DNA of 25,851 nucleotides from Anaerolineales bacterium UBA4823 (GTDB lineage Bacteria > Chloroflexota > Anaerolineae > Anaerolineales > UBA4823): the NCBI GenBank assembly GCA_002402275.1, contig DHFN01000118.1, forward strand, positions 1 through 25,851, read 5' to 3'. The position numbers and the translations under genes were made by a program. Under the pieces are notes generated by a model that saw nothing but the letters and a program-made list of their open reading frames with translations, made no database searches and had not been told where the DNA came from. This document shows, in pieces, positions 15,375 to 24,029 of this stretch. The first letter of the stretch is position 1. Every line of letters begins with the position of its first letter.

Positions 15375-16253
15375 ATGGGTGAAGATAAATCGATCCTGTT
15401 CACATTAGTCTATGTAGCTGAAGCACTCACTCTATTTTTTCTAGGATTAGGTGTTGCCCATTATCTGGGTTTTCAAATGGATTGGGAGCATTCTTTTCTT
15501 GGGTTGGGATGGATTATCTTGTTGTTGTTAAGTGGGATATTTTTACGAAGCTCCTTCCTTTCTCAATCCTATTCATCTACTGGTAAATCTTCAAAAAACA
15601 CGCCGGATGATCCAAAAATCTCTCGATCATTTATTCTTGCGATTGCACTTTTGGCATCAGAAGCATCCTTGACAGTTTTATTGATCTCTAAAGCCTTTAT
15701 AACCCCCCAAACCCTATTTATTATGGTGTGTTGCGTCATCGGCATGCTTCTTTTATCTTTGCCTACAATTAGGAATTATTTAAATGGATTTCAAGAGATC
15801 CTTTTTTCATTTATGATGGTCTTCTTCATCCCTTTATTTGGTTTTGAAATCCAGGCTCAAGATGTTCACCGCATGATTTTGATGATAACAGTCCCTTTGT
15901 TTTCATTGAGATTATCTGCTACCCTAGCCTATGAACTGGCTACTTATGCCACTGATATAAAACAACTCAACTCCACTTTATTGGTGCGGATCGGTTGGCA
16001 GAACGGGATGTTTCTGCATAATATATTGATCTTATTTGGATTTTTATTGATCATTTTAGCGGTAATTTTTGGAATGTCTGTGTCAATCGCATTGCCGGCT
16101 ATGGGGGGATTAATCTTAGGATTGTATCAAATCTGGGCAATGCGCAAAATCGCCGAAGGTAGAAAACCTATTTGGCGTAGTTTAGTTTTAGGGGATTTTT
16201 CCCTATATGTACTGATCGTTTATCTATTAACTTACTCATTTTGGGTAAGATAG
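15375..16253 (+). CDS. Polytopic membrane protein, degenerate UbiA-like prenyltransferase
   Basis: A protein of 292 residues with eight or nine predicted membrane helices. Around residues 186-208 (YELATYATDIKQLNSTLLVRIGW) it follows the second signature of UbiA/MenA prenyltransferases (NELPDYEADxxxGKRTLxVRLG). It keeps one aspartate but has T for the first aspartate and LN for the GK pair. The first NDxxDxxxD signature, expected near helix two, is missing. The C-terminal half (KIAEGRKPIWRSL) also fits that family. Loss of the metal- and diphosphate-binding residues argues against normal prenyl transfer. No strong ribosome-binding site precedes the ATG. moeA starts 20 bases after the stop, so co-transcription with the moeA genes is likely. 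The family assignment is moderate. Confidence 0.6.
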   Translation: MGEDKSILFTLVYVAEALTLFFLGLGVAHYLGFQMDWEHSFLGLGWIILLLLSGIFLRSSFLSQSYSSTGKSSKNTPDDPKISRSFILAIALLASEASLTVLLISKAFITPQTLFIMVCCVIGMLLLSLPTIRNYLNGFQEILFSFMMVFFIPLFGFEIQAQDVHRMILMITVPLFSLRLSATLAYELATYATDIKQLNSTLLVRIGWQNGMFLHNILILFGFLLIILAVIFGMSVSIALPAMGGLILGLYQIWAMRKIAEGRKPIWRSLVLGDFSLYVLIVYLLTYSFWVR

Positions 16254-16272
16254 TATCGATCGTGAGGTAAGC

Positions 16273-17517
16273 ATGCCAGAATTTTTATCCTTAATTTCAC
16301 CTGCAAAAGCTCGAGAAAATTTTCTCAAGGTGGTTTCAGAAGCGATCGAATTGAAATCAGAGAAAATCAGTACGGTTGAGTCAGTGGGGAGGGTCGCAGC
16401 AAAACCAATAATCGCACCATATTCTCTGCCTACCTTCAATCGTTCAGCTATGGATGGGTATGCGGTGCGAGCAGAGGATACTTATGGAGCTAGTGAAAGC
16501 TTGCCTGCCTTTTTAAAAGTTGTCGGTGAAGTAAAGATGGGTGAGACCGCTTCAATTGAAATTTCAAATTTGGAAGCTATGATGATCCACACCGGGGGTA
16601 TGTTGCCTCAAAATGCTAACGCAGTGGTTATGCTTGAACATACTCAAAGAATCTCACCTGCTGAGATCGAGGTTTATAAATCCGTTTCAGCTTGGGAAAA
16701 TACTATCCTTCAAGGGGAAGAAATCCTGGTTGGTGAGACGGTTCTGGCAGAAGGACAAAGGATTCGGTCAGTGGAAATGGGCGGTTTGTTGGCTTTAGGT
16801 ATCACTCAGCTAGAGGTTTTTAGAAAACCGCGGGTAGGAATTTTATCTAGTGGGGATGAAATTGTCTCCCCCGAATCGGAATTAGTGGCAGGCAAGGTCC
16901 GCGATGTTAATACCTACACAATCAGCGCGTTGGTGAGATCTTGCGGGGGCGAACCAATTCCTTATGGCATTATTCCCGACGACGAGCTTCAGTTGAGGCA
17001 AGCTGTTATTAACCTTAAATCTCAAAGTGATCTAATCTTGATCAGCGCCGGCTCGTCTTTGAGCGCCCGGGATTATACTGCCCGGGTCATTCAGGAGCAA
17101 GGTTTACCTGGAATATTGGTTCATGGATTAAATACCCGTCCAGGGAAACCAACGATATTAGCATTATGTGATCAGATTCCGGTCATTGGGTTACCAGGCA
17201 ATCCCTTAAGTGCTTATGTGATCGCGAGCCATTTTGTGAAACCGGTAATCTATACTTTAGAAGGGATGAATTCTCAACCCATTCCCAATATTCGAATGGC
17301 AAAAATTACTGTAAACCTTAACTCCCAAGCTGGTCGAGAGGACTGGGTTCCGACTAAAATAATTCCATCAAACGAGAGGTGGTTGGCTGATCCGATTTTT
17401 GGGAAAAGTAATATGATTCACGCTCTAGCACGTGCGGATGGTTTGATCTGGGTTCCAGAGGATCGGACCGGTATATCAGCGGATGAAACAGTGACTGTAG
17501 AATTAATCGAGACCTAA
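16273..17517 (+). CDS. moeA: Molybdopterin molybdenumtransferase MoeA (first copy)
   Basis: A protein of 414 residues, normal for MoeA, which inserts molybdate (or tungstate) into adenylylated molybdopterin. The N-terminal domains carry FNRSAMDGYAVRAEDT (D61) and MIHTGGMLP. The central MoCF-binding domain (about 185-330) has GILSSGDEIV, LISAGSSLSARDY, GLNTRPGKP and IGLPGNPLSAY, and a C-terminal beta-barrel domain follows. GAGG lies five bases before the ATG. The gene is followed after 12 bases by a second moeA of a different subtype, an arrangement that usually means the two have distinct metal or step preferences. Confidence 0.93.
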   Translation: MPEFLSLISPAKARENFLKVVSEAIELKSEKISTVESVGRVAAKPIIAPYSLPTFNRSAMDGYAVRAEDTYGASESLPAFLKVVGEVKMGETASIEISNLEAMMIHTGGMLPQNANAVVMLEHTQRISPAEIEVYKSVSAWENTILQGEEILVGETVLAEGQRIRSVEMGGLLALGITQLEVFRKPRVGILSSGDEIVSPESELVAGKVRDVNTYTISALVRSCGGEPIPYGIIPDDELQLRQAVINLKSQSDLILISAGSSLSARDYTARVIQEQGLPGILVHGLNTRPGKPTILALCDQIPVIGLPGNPLSAYVIASHFVKPVIYTLEGMNSQPIPNIRMAKITVNLNSQAGREDWVPTKIIPSNERWLADPIFGKSNMIHALARADGLIWVPEDRTGISADETVTVELIET

Positions 17518-17529
17518 AAAGGATTGGAT

Positions 17530-19503
17530 ATGGGAGTTTATTTGCGGGATATTCCAGCGATAGAAGCGCAGCGATTATTAGAACTGAAATTAAAAGCTCA
17601 AAGCTTATGGGGAGTATTAGGGGTAGAGACCATACCTTTAGACGAAAATGCAACTGGCAGGGTACTCGCCGAGCCGGTCTGGGCGGCGATGAGTTCACCT
17701 CATTATCCCTCTGCGGCGATGGATGGATTTGCAGTTCGCTCCACAGATACGGATGGAGCAACGACCACTCGCCCTTTAGAATTAAAAGTGGGAAAAGAAG
17801 CTATTTATATTGATACCGGGGATCCAGTCCCTGAATGGGCGGATGCGGTGATTCCAATTGAACAGGTTGAATCACTGACAAGCGACCGAGAAATTAGCCA
17901 TGATATTCGTCACCCTGCTTTTATTTGTATCCGATCGGCTACTGTACCATGGTTGAACATTCGCCCGATGGGGGAGGATATTGTAGCGTCCCAGCTTGTC
18001 CAACCATCCGGACGGTCTTTAAGAGCTTTTGATTTAGGGGCAATTGCAGCTTGTGGAATAAGTCAAATAAAAGTAGCTCGGCGTCCTCGGATTGCCATTA
18101 TTCCGACCGGAGATGAGTTAGTTCCCATTGGATCCTCTGTAAAAACCGGGGAAATTATCGAATATAACTCTCTAGTGTTAGCTGCCCAAATCCAATCCTA
18201 TGGGGGTTTAGCGACTCGGTTTCCAATCGTAAGGGATAATTTCGATCAGATTCAACAAGCGGTTAAAGAGGCTGCGATTCATTATGATATGGTGCTGCTG
18301 AATGCGGGATCATCAGCCGGGGCAGAAGATTATTCAGCTGCTGTCATACAATCTCTAGGCGAAGTATTTGTCCATGGTGTGGCAGTCCGACCAGGCCATC
18401 CCGTGATTATGGGCATGCTAAATACCGGGACGAAATCGGAACGACAGATTCCAATTTTTGGTGTACCTGGTTATCCAGTTTCAGCTGCTTTAACTAATGA
18501 AATTTTTATCAAACCCATAATCGAGCGTTGGCTAGGAGTGTATCCGAGCCAACCTCCTCAATTGGAAGCGATTATGACGAAAAAGTTAACATCTCCGGCT
18601 GGCGATGATGATTATATTCGCGTGATCGTTGGAAAAGTGGCTGAGCGAGTCTGTGCTGCTCCGCTATCGCGTGGGGCGGGGGTGATCACCTCCCTCACTC
18701 AGGCGGATGGGCTGGTATTAGTGCCGCGCGGCAAGCAAGGAGTAGAGGCTGGCGAAAAAGTATTGGTTAATTTGCTTCGCCCTGTAACCGAAATTAATCG
18801 GACGATACTGGCGATTGGCTCTCATGATGTCTCGCTCGACATCTTAGCACAATACGTTACTCGATGGAACGGAAGACTGGTCTCAGCCAATGTTGGCAGT
18901 TTGGGGGGGTTATTGGCAATCAAAAGAGGTGAGGCGCATTTAGCTGGTTCACACTTATTGGATCCAGAAACCGGGACCTATAATATTTCCTATATCGAAC
19001 AATATCTGCCGGGAATCGAAATTCTTTTAGTTGGATTTGCTCTTCGAACCCAGGGGTTAATCGTTTTACCTGGAAATCCGCAATGTATCACCGAGATTGA
19101 AGACTTGACCCGTCCGGAGGTTAATTTTATCAACCGACAAAGCGGAGCGGGTACAAGGGTACTATTAGATTATGAACTTAAAAAACGCTCTATTGCTCCA
19201 AGTTTGATCAAGGGTTATGAAAGACAGGAATTTACCCATCTGGCTGTTGCTGCAGCAGTGGCTTCTAGACGAGCCAGCTGCGGTTTGGGGATTGCTGCTG
19301 CAGCACAGGCTTTAGGTTTAGATTTTGTACCGCTCTTTGAGGAAGAATATGATCTTGTTGTCCCTGCTCAGTATTATGATACACCAATATTAAAACCATT
19401 TCGTGACGCTCTTTCAGACCAAGAATTTCTAAGCCAAGTGGCAAAATTACAGGGCTACGATTTTTCACCCATCGGAAAGATTCGGGCACAGATTCATGCT
19501 TAA
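17530..19503 (+). CDS. moeA: MoeA fused to a periplasmic-binding-protein-like (LysR substrate type) domain
   Basis: A protein of 657 residues, about 250 longer than MoeA. Residues 1-410 are MoeA, with AAMDGFAVRSTDT, IDTGDPVP, IIPTGDELV, LLNAGSSAGAEDY, AVRPGHPVIMG and FGVPGYPVSAAL. Residues ~415-650 form a type-2 binding-protein-like domain (RTILAIGSHDVSLDILAQYV, NRQSGAGTRVLLDYEL, CGLGIAAAAQALGLDFVPL). This resembles the ModE/LysR-associated domain that binds molybdate- or pterin-like ligands. I chose ATG 17530 because AAGGA lies six bases upstream; the TTG six bases earlier abuts that site. Fusions of this kind are known in archaea and Chloroflexota. The fused domain may sense or deliver substrate, but its ligand is unknown. 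Confidence 0.92.
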   Translation: MGVYLRDIPAIEAQRLLELKLKAQSLWGVLGVETIPLDENATGRVLAEPVWAAMSSPHYPSAAMDGFAVRSTDTDGATTTRPLELKVGKEAIYIDTGDPVPEWADAVIPIEQVESLTSDREISHDIRHPAFICIRSATVPWLNIRPMGEDIVASQLVQPSGRSLRAFDLGAIAACGISQIKVARRPRIAIIPTGDELVPIGSSVKTGEIIEYNSLVLAAQIQSYGGLATRFPIVRDNFDQIQQAVKEAAIHYDMVLLNAGSSAGAEDYSAAVIQSLGEVFVHGVAVRPGHPVIMGMLNTGTKSERQIPIFGVPGYPVSAALTNEIFIKPIIERWLGVYPSQPPQLEAIMTKKLTSPAGDDDYIRVIVGKVAERVCAAPLSRGAGVITSLTQADGLVLVPRGKQGVEAGEKVLVNLLRPVTEINRTILAIGSHDVSLDILAQYVTRWNGRLVSANVGSLGGLLAIKRGEAHLAGSHLLDPETGTYNISYIEQYLPGIEILLVGFALRTQGLIVLPGNPQCITEIEDLTRPEVNFINRQSGAGTRVLLDYELKKRSIAPSLIKGYERQEFTHLAVAAAVASRRASCGLGIAAAAQALGLDFVPLFEEEYDLVVPAQYYDTPILKPFRDALSDQEFLSQVAKLQGYDFSPIGKIRAQIHA

Positions 19504-19567
19504 GCAAAATCTGAGAAAAGTATTATAAAATATTAAGATAATATAGGTAAAATAAATAAAAATAATC

Positions 19568-19592
19568 ATAAATAGAAAGATAGACTATTTAT
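19568..19592. repeat. AT-rich inverted repeat upstream of the peroxiredoxin gene
   Basis: ATAAATAG (19568-19575) pairs with CTATTTAT (19585-19592) across a nine-base loop, within a 137-base spacer that is very rich in A and T. It could be an operator of the peroxiredoxin gene or a weak terminator of the moeA operon. There is no T run on the plus strand. Confidence 0.25.
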
Positions 19593-19640
19593 TTGTGATG
19601 CAAATAGGGTTAGAAATGATTTCTTAGATAGGAGATAAAA

Positions 19641-20108
19641 ATGGTCCTGAGCGAAGGTTCACCTGCCCCCGATTTTGAACTTCCAGATGAAAATAGGACA
19701 ATTCACCGTTTATCCGATTTTGCTGGAAAAACCATCGTACTATACTTTTACCCAAAAGATGATACACCCGGATGTACTGTCGAAGCTTGTAGTTTTCGCG
19801 ATCAATATACTGACTTCGAGGAAGCAGGAGTGCCTGTCATTGGGATTAGCCCAGACAGCCCCCAACGGCACTTAAAATTCAAAACGAAGCATTCACTGCC
19901 TTTCTTGCTTTTATCGGATGAAAAACATCAAGTTTTGGAAAAATACGGAGTTTGGGGAAAAAAGAAAATGATGGGAAAAGAATATGAGGGGGTTTTCCGA
20001 ACCACATTTCTGATTGGGAAAGATCAGAAAATCATCAAGGTTTTCAAAAATGTCAAACCCGAAGGTCATAGCAAAGAAATATTGAACGCATTAGAGGAGC
20101 TAAAGTAG
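19641..20108 (+). CDS. bcp: Thioredoxin-dependent peroxiredoxin, Bcp/PrxQ type
   Basis: A protein of 155 residues, full length for Bcp, which reduces hydrogen peroxide and alkyl peroxides in the cytoplasm using thioredoxin. The peroxidatic cysteine C45 and resolving cysteine C50 sit in DDTPGCTVEACSFRD, the PrxQ pattern with four residues between them. FRTTFLIGKD near the C-terminus carries the active-site arginine. AGGAG lies seven bases before the ATG. The sensor kinase gene begins 13 bases after the stop, so the peroxidase and the two-component pair are probably co-transcribed, which hints at redox or oxygen-related control. Confidence 0.95.
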   Translation: MVLSEGSPAPDFELPDENRTIHRLSDFAGKTIVLYFYPKDDTPGCTVEACSFRDQYTDFEEAGVPVIGISPDSPQRHLKFKTKHSLPFLLLSDEKHQVLEKYGVWGKKKMMGKEYEGVFRTTFLIGKDQKIIKVFKNVKPEGHSKEILNALEELK

Positions 20109-20121
20109 TCATCAGGTACCA

Positions 20122-22023
20122 ATGAATGTTGGTTCAGCAGATCGGAAAATCAAGATAAACCCACTGCAGATAGAGCAGGCATTATTGTTTCTCTTAACAG
20201 TATTGATATTCTTCCTGCTCTATCGTTCAAGTTTATCCTTGGTTTTAAAAGGACTGATTGCGCTATTGGTTATCCCAGCTGATCTAGGTTTAGCCTATCT
20301 TTTCAAGACCCGCATACCCCAACCGAGATACCAAAGGCAAACCTTATCCGATAATATTATATCTAATCAAGAGGTTAATTTAAAAATCGAGACAATTTTG
20401 CGGGTTAGTCAGCAATTTGCAACTGCTCGGGATGAGGAGCAAGTGATCAGTTTGGGATTACAATTATTTATTGATCTTCTGGACGCCAGTGCAGCTTCCT
20501 ATACCCCTTTTAATGAGAGAGGGCAAACATTGCCCGTTCGTATTTTAGGTGAACTGCCGGATGATATTTCGGGGGATTGGATTGAGTATTTGAGCTCACC
20601 ATCCGTTCGATCGAAATGCCCCACTTGTCAAAAGACTGAAAGATTAAATTTTAATTGTTCCTTGTTATCTAATTCATCCCACAGTACCGGAGTTTATTGT
20701 GTACCGGTTCGAAGAGCAGAACGGGAATTAGGAATATTTCATTTCTTTTTTTCCGATGCTGAGATTGGGAAACCGAAAAATGGGAAGACAGACAAAAAAG
20801 TTTCATCTCCTGAGGGATTTCAAACAAAAGGCTTTGAGCAACCGGATTTCAATTTAGAAAATGAGTCAGTGGTTCGATTAATTGCAGAGCAAACCGGCTT
20901 GGCTATAGAAGGGTTGCGGTTAAAAACATGCGAAGAGCAAGTAAAGAACCAGGTCGAGAATGTCCATAAACCAATGGATATAGGGAAATTAGTCGAAAAC
21001 CTGCTCGAATTAGTTTCGCATAGTTTAAATAGCACTGGTGTTTTAATAAAAATTTGGAAAAACAGCCAACTTGATGATGCTCAAATATATCAAATTGGAA
21101 GATTTACCGCAAACAGCTTAATCATATTAGATGAATTAATTCAAAAAATGCTTTATTCGGGAGAAATTCTTCAGGACGATCCTCTTTCAAACAATGGTTC
21201 AAAAAACCTGGAGCCCGGGGCACTAATCTGTTTACCGATAAAAAGTAACGAAAACCAGCTATGGGGAATTGTGGCTGGTTATACCGAACATATGAATGAG
21301 TTTCAAGAGGATCAGTTTGTTATATTGAAAGCATTTTCTGCCCAGTTGGCTTTGATTCTCCAAAATGAGGATAACCTTGCAGAACTTGAGTATCAAGCGA
21401 TTTTACAAGAAAGGATTCGTTTGGCACGTGAAATCCATGATGGTTTGGCGCAGACTTTAGGGTTTCTAAAAATGAGACTCTCCCAATTGCAGCTATATTT
21501 CGAAAAAGGGGAAAAAGATAAAGAACAACAAACGATTCAACAGTTATATCAGACTGTAAGTAACGCCTATATCGAAACTCGCACAACGATTGATCAGCTG
21601 AGAGTCTCGATTGAAAATAACAATTTAGAAGATCTATTAAAAGAAACTCTGGAGGAATTTAGGGAATCGAGCAACATAGAAGGGTACCTTTATTTCAAAG
21701 GGGTGGACTTGCAAGTTCCAGGCGAAGTAAATGCTCAACTGGTCCGAATTGTTCATGAAGCCCTTTCAAATGTTCGGAAACATTCCCATGCCACTCAAGT
21801 GGAAATCGAATGTTTTATAAACGGTGACGAATTATATGTGATAATCAAGGATAATGGAGTTGGTTTTGAACCCCAAGAGTTACAACCCCGATCTGAATAT
21901 GGGTTAATAGGTATGAAAGAGCGTGCGGAAATTATCGGAGCGGATATTCATATTAACAGTCATCTTGGTGAAGGGACAAGTGTTCAGGTGAGACTTCCAA
22001 TCACCAAGATTGAACGAAAATAA
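20122..22023 (+). CDS. NarL-type sensor histidine kinase with two membrane helices and a four-cysteine GAF region
   Basis: A protein of 633 residues. Two closely spaced membrane helices at about 18-34 and 38-60 leave almost no outside loop, so sensing is probably cytosolic. A GAF-like domain (about 88-265) contains C166-x2-C169-x9-C179 and C193, a possible Zn or Fe-S site. A second GAF-like domain (about 285-415) follows, then HisKA_3 with phosphoacceptor H439 (REIHDGLAQTLG) and a HATPase with VHEALSNVRKHSHA, DNGVGF and GLIGMKERAEIIG. The last two are typical of NarX/DesK/LiaS kinases. The response regulator starts four bases after the stop. Confidence 0.93.
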   Translation: MNVGSADRKIKINPLQIEQALLFLLTVLIFFLLYRSSLSLVLKGLIALLVIPADLGLAYLFKTRIPQPRYQRQTLSDNIISNQEVNLKIETILRVSQQFATARDEEQVISLGLQLFIDLLDASAASYTPFNERGQTLPVRILGELPDDISGDWIEYLSSPSVRSKCPTCQKTERLNFNCSLLSNSSHSTGVYCVPVRRAERELGIFHFFFSDAEIGKPKNGKTDKKVSSPEGFQTKGFEQPDFNLENESVVRLIAEQTGLAIEGLRLKTCEEQVKNQVENVHKPMDIGKLVENLLELVSHSLNSTGVLIKIWKNSQLDDAQIYQIGRFTANSLIILDELIQKMLYSGEILQDDPLSNNGSKNLEPGALICLPIKSNENQLWGIVAGYTEHMNEFQEDQFVILKAFSAQLALILQNEDNLAELEYQAILQERIRLAREIHDGLAQTLGFLKMRLSQLQLYFEKGEKDKEQQTIQQLYQTVSNAYIETRTTIDQLRVSIENNNLEDLLKETLEEFRESSNIEGYLYFKGVDLQVPGEVNAQLVRIVHEALSNVRKHSHATQVEIECFINGDELYVIIKDNGVGFEPQELQPRSEYGLIGMKERAEIIGADIHINSHLGEGTSVQVRLPITKIERK

Positions 22024-22027
22024 GACC

Positions 22028-22669
22028 ATGATAAAAATTGTAGTTGTTGATGACCATGCTTTGTTCCGTTCTGGATTAATCAGCCTCCTTAAAGATTTAC
22101 CAGACCTCCAGATTGTCGGAGAGGCGAGTAATGGAATGGAGGCAATCGAGGTCATCCAACAATCTGAACCAGAGATCATACTACTCGATGTAAATATGCC
22201 AGTTCTAGGCGGAGTTGAAGCCGTCAGAGCCATTAAAGCAATCTCAAAAGCTCATATCATCATGTTAACTATTTCCAGATCAGACCAAGATTTAATGGAA
22301 TCGATCGCCGGTGGCGCGGATGGATATATTTTGAAAAATGCTTCACCAGAGGAATTGTTCAAAGCGATCCAGAATGTCAAGCAAGGGTTAGCAGTATTAT
22401 CCCCAGAGGTCACTCATCAGGTCATGATGGCGGTAATTTCGGATAAACCCTCCCCAAACGAAATAGGATTGAGCGATCGCGAAAGAGAAGTATTAGGGTG
22501 TTTAATGCGAGGGTTATCTACCGTACAAATTGCCCGAGATCTGTTTATTTCGGAAAACACTGTTAAAACCCACATTCGCCATGTCCTTAAAAAATTAGAA
22601 GTAACAAATCGCAATGATGCTATCCAAAAGGCACAGGATATAGGATTTATTAATTTACAAAAAAAATAA
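22028..22669 (+). CDS. NarL/LuxR-family response regulator
   Basis: A protein of 213 residues. The receiver domain (about 1-120) has VVDDH, phosphoacceptor D54 in ILLDVNMP, the conserved T in MLTISR and K in YILKNA. The C-terminal LuxR-type helix-turn-helix (about 148-205) reads LSDREREVLGCLMRGLSTVQIA, then SENTVKTHIRHVLKKL. The ATG at 22028 lies four bases after the kinase stop. A TTG at 22010 is in frame but would overlap the kinase and lacks a ribosome-binding site. It is phosphorylated by the adjacent kinase and regulates transcription by binding DNA; targets are unknown. Candidates are the co-located peroxiredoxin and the downstream adaptor gene. Confidence 0.95.
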   Translation: MIKIVVVDDHALFRSGLISLLKDLPDLQIVGEASNGMEAIEVIQQSEPEIILLDVNMPVLGGVEAVRAIKAISKAHIIMLTISRSDQDLMESIAGGADGYILKNASPEELFKAIQNVKQGLAVLSPEVTHQVMMAVISDKPSPNEIGLSDREREVLGCLMRGLSTVQIARDLFISENTVKTHIRHVLKKLEVTNRNDAIQKAQDIGFINLQKK

Positions 22670-22796
22670 GATATTCCTTTATTCTTTTGCTTATCCTTCC
22701 TAAATGATAAAATTTCAGAAATATGGTTTCTTGTTGATGGGTAAATGGGAAATTCTAAGAAGAAAACATCTAACGCTAAAACCCAGGAGTTAATCT

Positions 22797-23954
22797 ATGA
22801 AACATTTATATCCGTTCTTTCGTAATCATGGATCTATTGTGATGTTCCTTATTGCAGCAATTCTATTTATGGGTGCATGTTCAAGCAGTTCCACAACGAC
22901 TCCTACTTTAGAAAATCCAGTCATGCAATCGAATGGCGCTATCGTTAGTGCGACTGGAGTGGTCTTACCGGCTAAAAGATCAACATTAAGTGTTTCATTG
23001 CCAGGGATTATCTCGGAGATCTACGTAGAACGAGGGGATCTCGTGGAAGAGGGCAAGAGCTTATTGAAATTAAAAGGAAAAGAGGAGTTGCAAGCTGCAT
23101 TAACCCAAGCAAAGATTGAACTTATTTCTGCACAACAAACTTTAGATAAGCTGTATGAAGATCATGATATTGCGTTAGCAGCTGGTTTGGATGCTTATGT
23201 CAAAGCAAACAATGCAGTAAAAGAAGCTCAATATCAATTAGACAATTTCACGGTTCCGGTTAATCAACAAGACCTCGATGCAGTTGAAGGGGTTAAGGTC
23301 ATGAAAGAACGATTAGATAAAGCTAACCAAGCTTTTCAACCTTATCGAAACGAGTCCGAATTTAATGAAACCCGCAAAGATTTGAAAGAAAAACTCGATG
23401 AAGCCCAAGCAGACTACAATTCTGCTGTCAAACGTCTAACCTATGAGTTTACGCTTGAAGAAGCCAAAGCTCAATTAGCTAAAGCTGAACGGGATTATCA
23501 AAAACTAATCCAAGGACCTGATCCTGACCAGGTTGCTTTAGCGCAAGCTCGATTGGAAAATGCAAAAGCTGCTGTGGCAGCTGCAGAAGAAAAATTAGCG
23601 GATTTGGAAGTGAAAGCCCTATTTTCGGGAGTGATCAGTGAAGTCAATGTACATAAAGGCGAGTGGGTGTCGCCAGGGCAACCTGTGATGATTCTGGCAG
23701 ATTTAGCCCATTTACGGGTGGAGACAACGGATCTCAACGAGATTGATGTTGCCCGAGTAAAGGTGGGCGATTCGGTTAATGTCACCTTCGATGCCCTTCC
23801 TGATCTGACAGTGAACGGAAAAGTTACCTTAATTTCTCCTAAATCTTCCGAAGGATCGGGCGTGAATTATACCGTGGTCATCGAAATGGACGAGATTCCT
23901 CCCTCATTACGGTGGGGTATGACTGCTTTTGTTGATATTCAAGTTGAAGACTAA
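22797..23954 (+). CDS. HlyD/MFP-type periplasmic adaptor lipoprotein
   Basis: A protein of 385 residues. A lipoprotein signal peptide ends in LFMGAC (C28), followed by an S/T-rich linker. A first half-lipoyl segment (ISEIYVERGDLVEEGKSLLKLKG, about 63-88) leads to a long coiled-coil hairpin (about 90-260), then the second lipoyl half (LEVKALFSGVISEVNVHKGEW) and a beta-barrel (VKVGDSVNVTFDALPDL) with a C-terminal segment. This is the layout of MacA/HlyD adaptors that link an inner-membrane ABC or RND pump to export. AGGAG lies seven bases before the ATG. A weak promoter-like TTGCTT-N15-TAAAAT lies at 22687-22713. No permease or ATPase gene follows; the next gene is on the opposite strand. Confidence 0.9.
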   Translation: MKHLYPFFRNHGSIVMFLIAAILFMGACSSSSTTTPTLENPVMQSNGAIVSATGVVLPAKRSTLSVSLPGIISEIYVERGDLVEEGKSLLKLKGKEELQAALTQAKIELISAQQTLDKLYEDHDIALAAGLDAYVKANNAVKEAQYQLDNFTVPVNQQDLDAVEGVKVMKERLDKANQAFQPYRNESEFNETRKDLKEKLDEAQADYNSAVKRLTYEFTLEEAKAQLAKAERDYQKLIQGPDPDQVALAQARLENAKAAVAAAEEKLADLEVKALFSGVISEVNVHKGEWVSPGQPVMILADLAHLRVETTDLNEIDVARVKVGDSVNVTFDALPDLTVNGKVTLISPKSSEGSGVNYTVVIEMDEIPPSLRWGMTAFVDIQVED

Positions 23955-24001
23955 CATGTTCTCAATGTATTAATAGGGAATTTTCTTTAATTTTAAGGGA
24001 G

Positions 24002-24029
24002 ACGCGGGTTATTTTACAATCACCCGCGT
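24002..24029. terminator. Hairpin between convergent genes, overlapping the L,D-transpeptidase stop
   Basis: ACGCGGGT (24002-24009) pairs with ACCCGCGT (24022-24029) around a 12-base loop. It covers the last codons and the stop of the minus-strand gene and is 47 bases past the adaptor gene. No clear T run follows on either strand, so terminator function is uncertain. Confidence 0.4.

Noticed and set aside
22660..22700. A terminator after the NarL-type regulator
   Set aside because: Only about five A/T pairs can form around GATATTCC; too weak to support.
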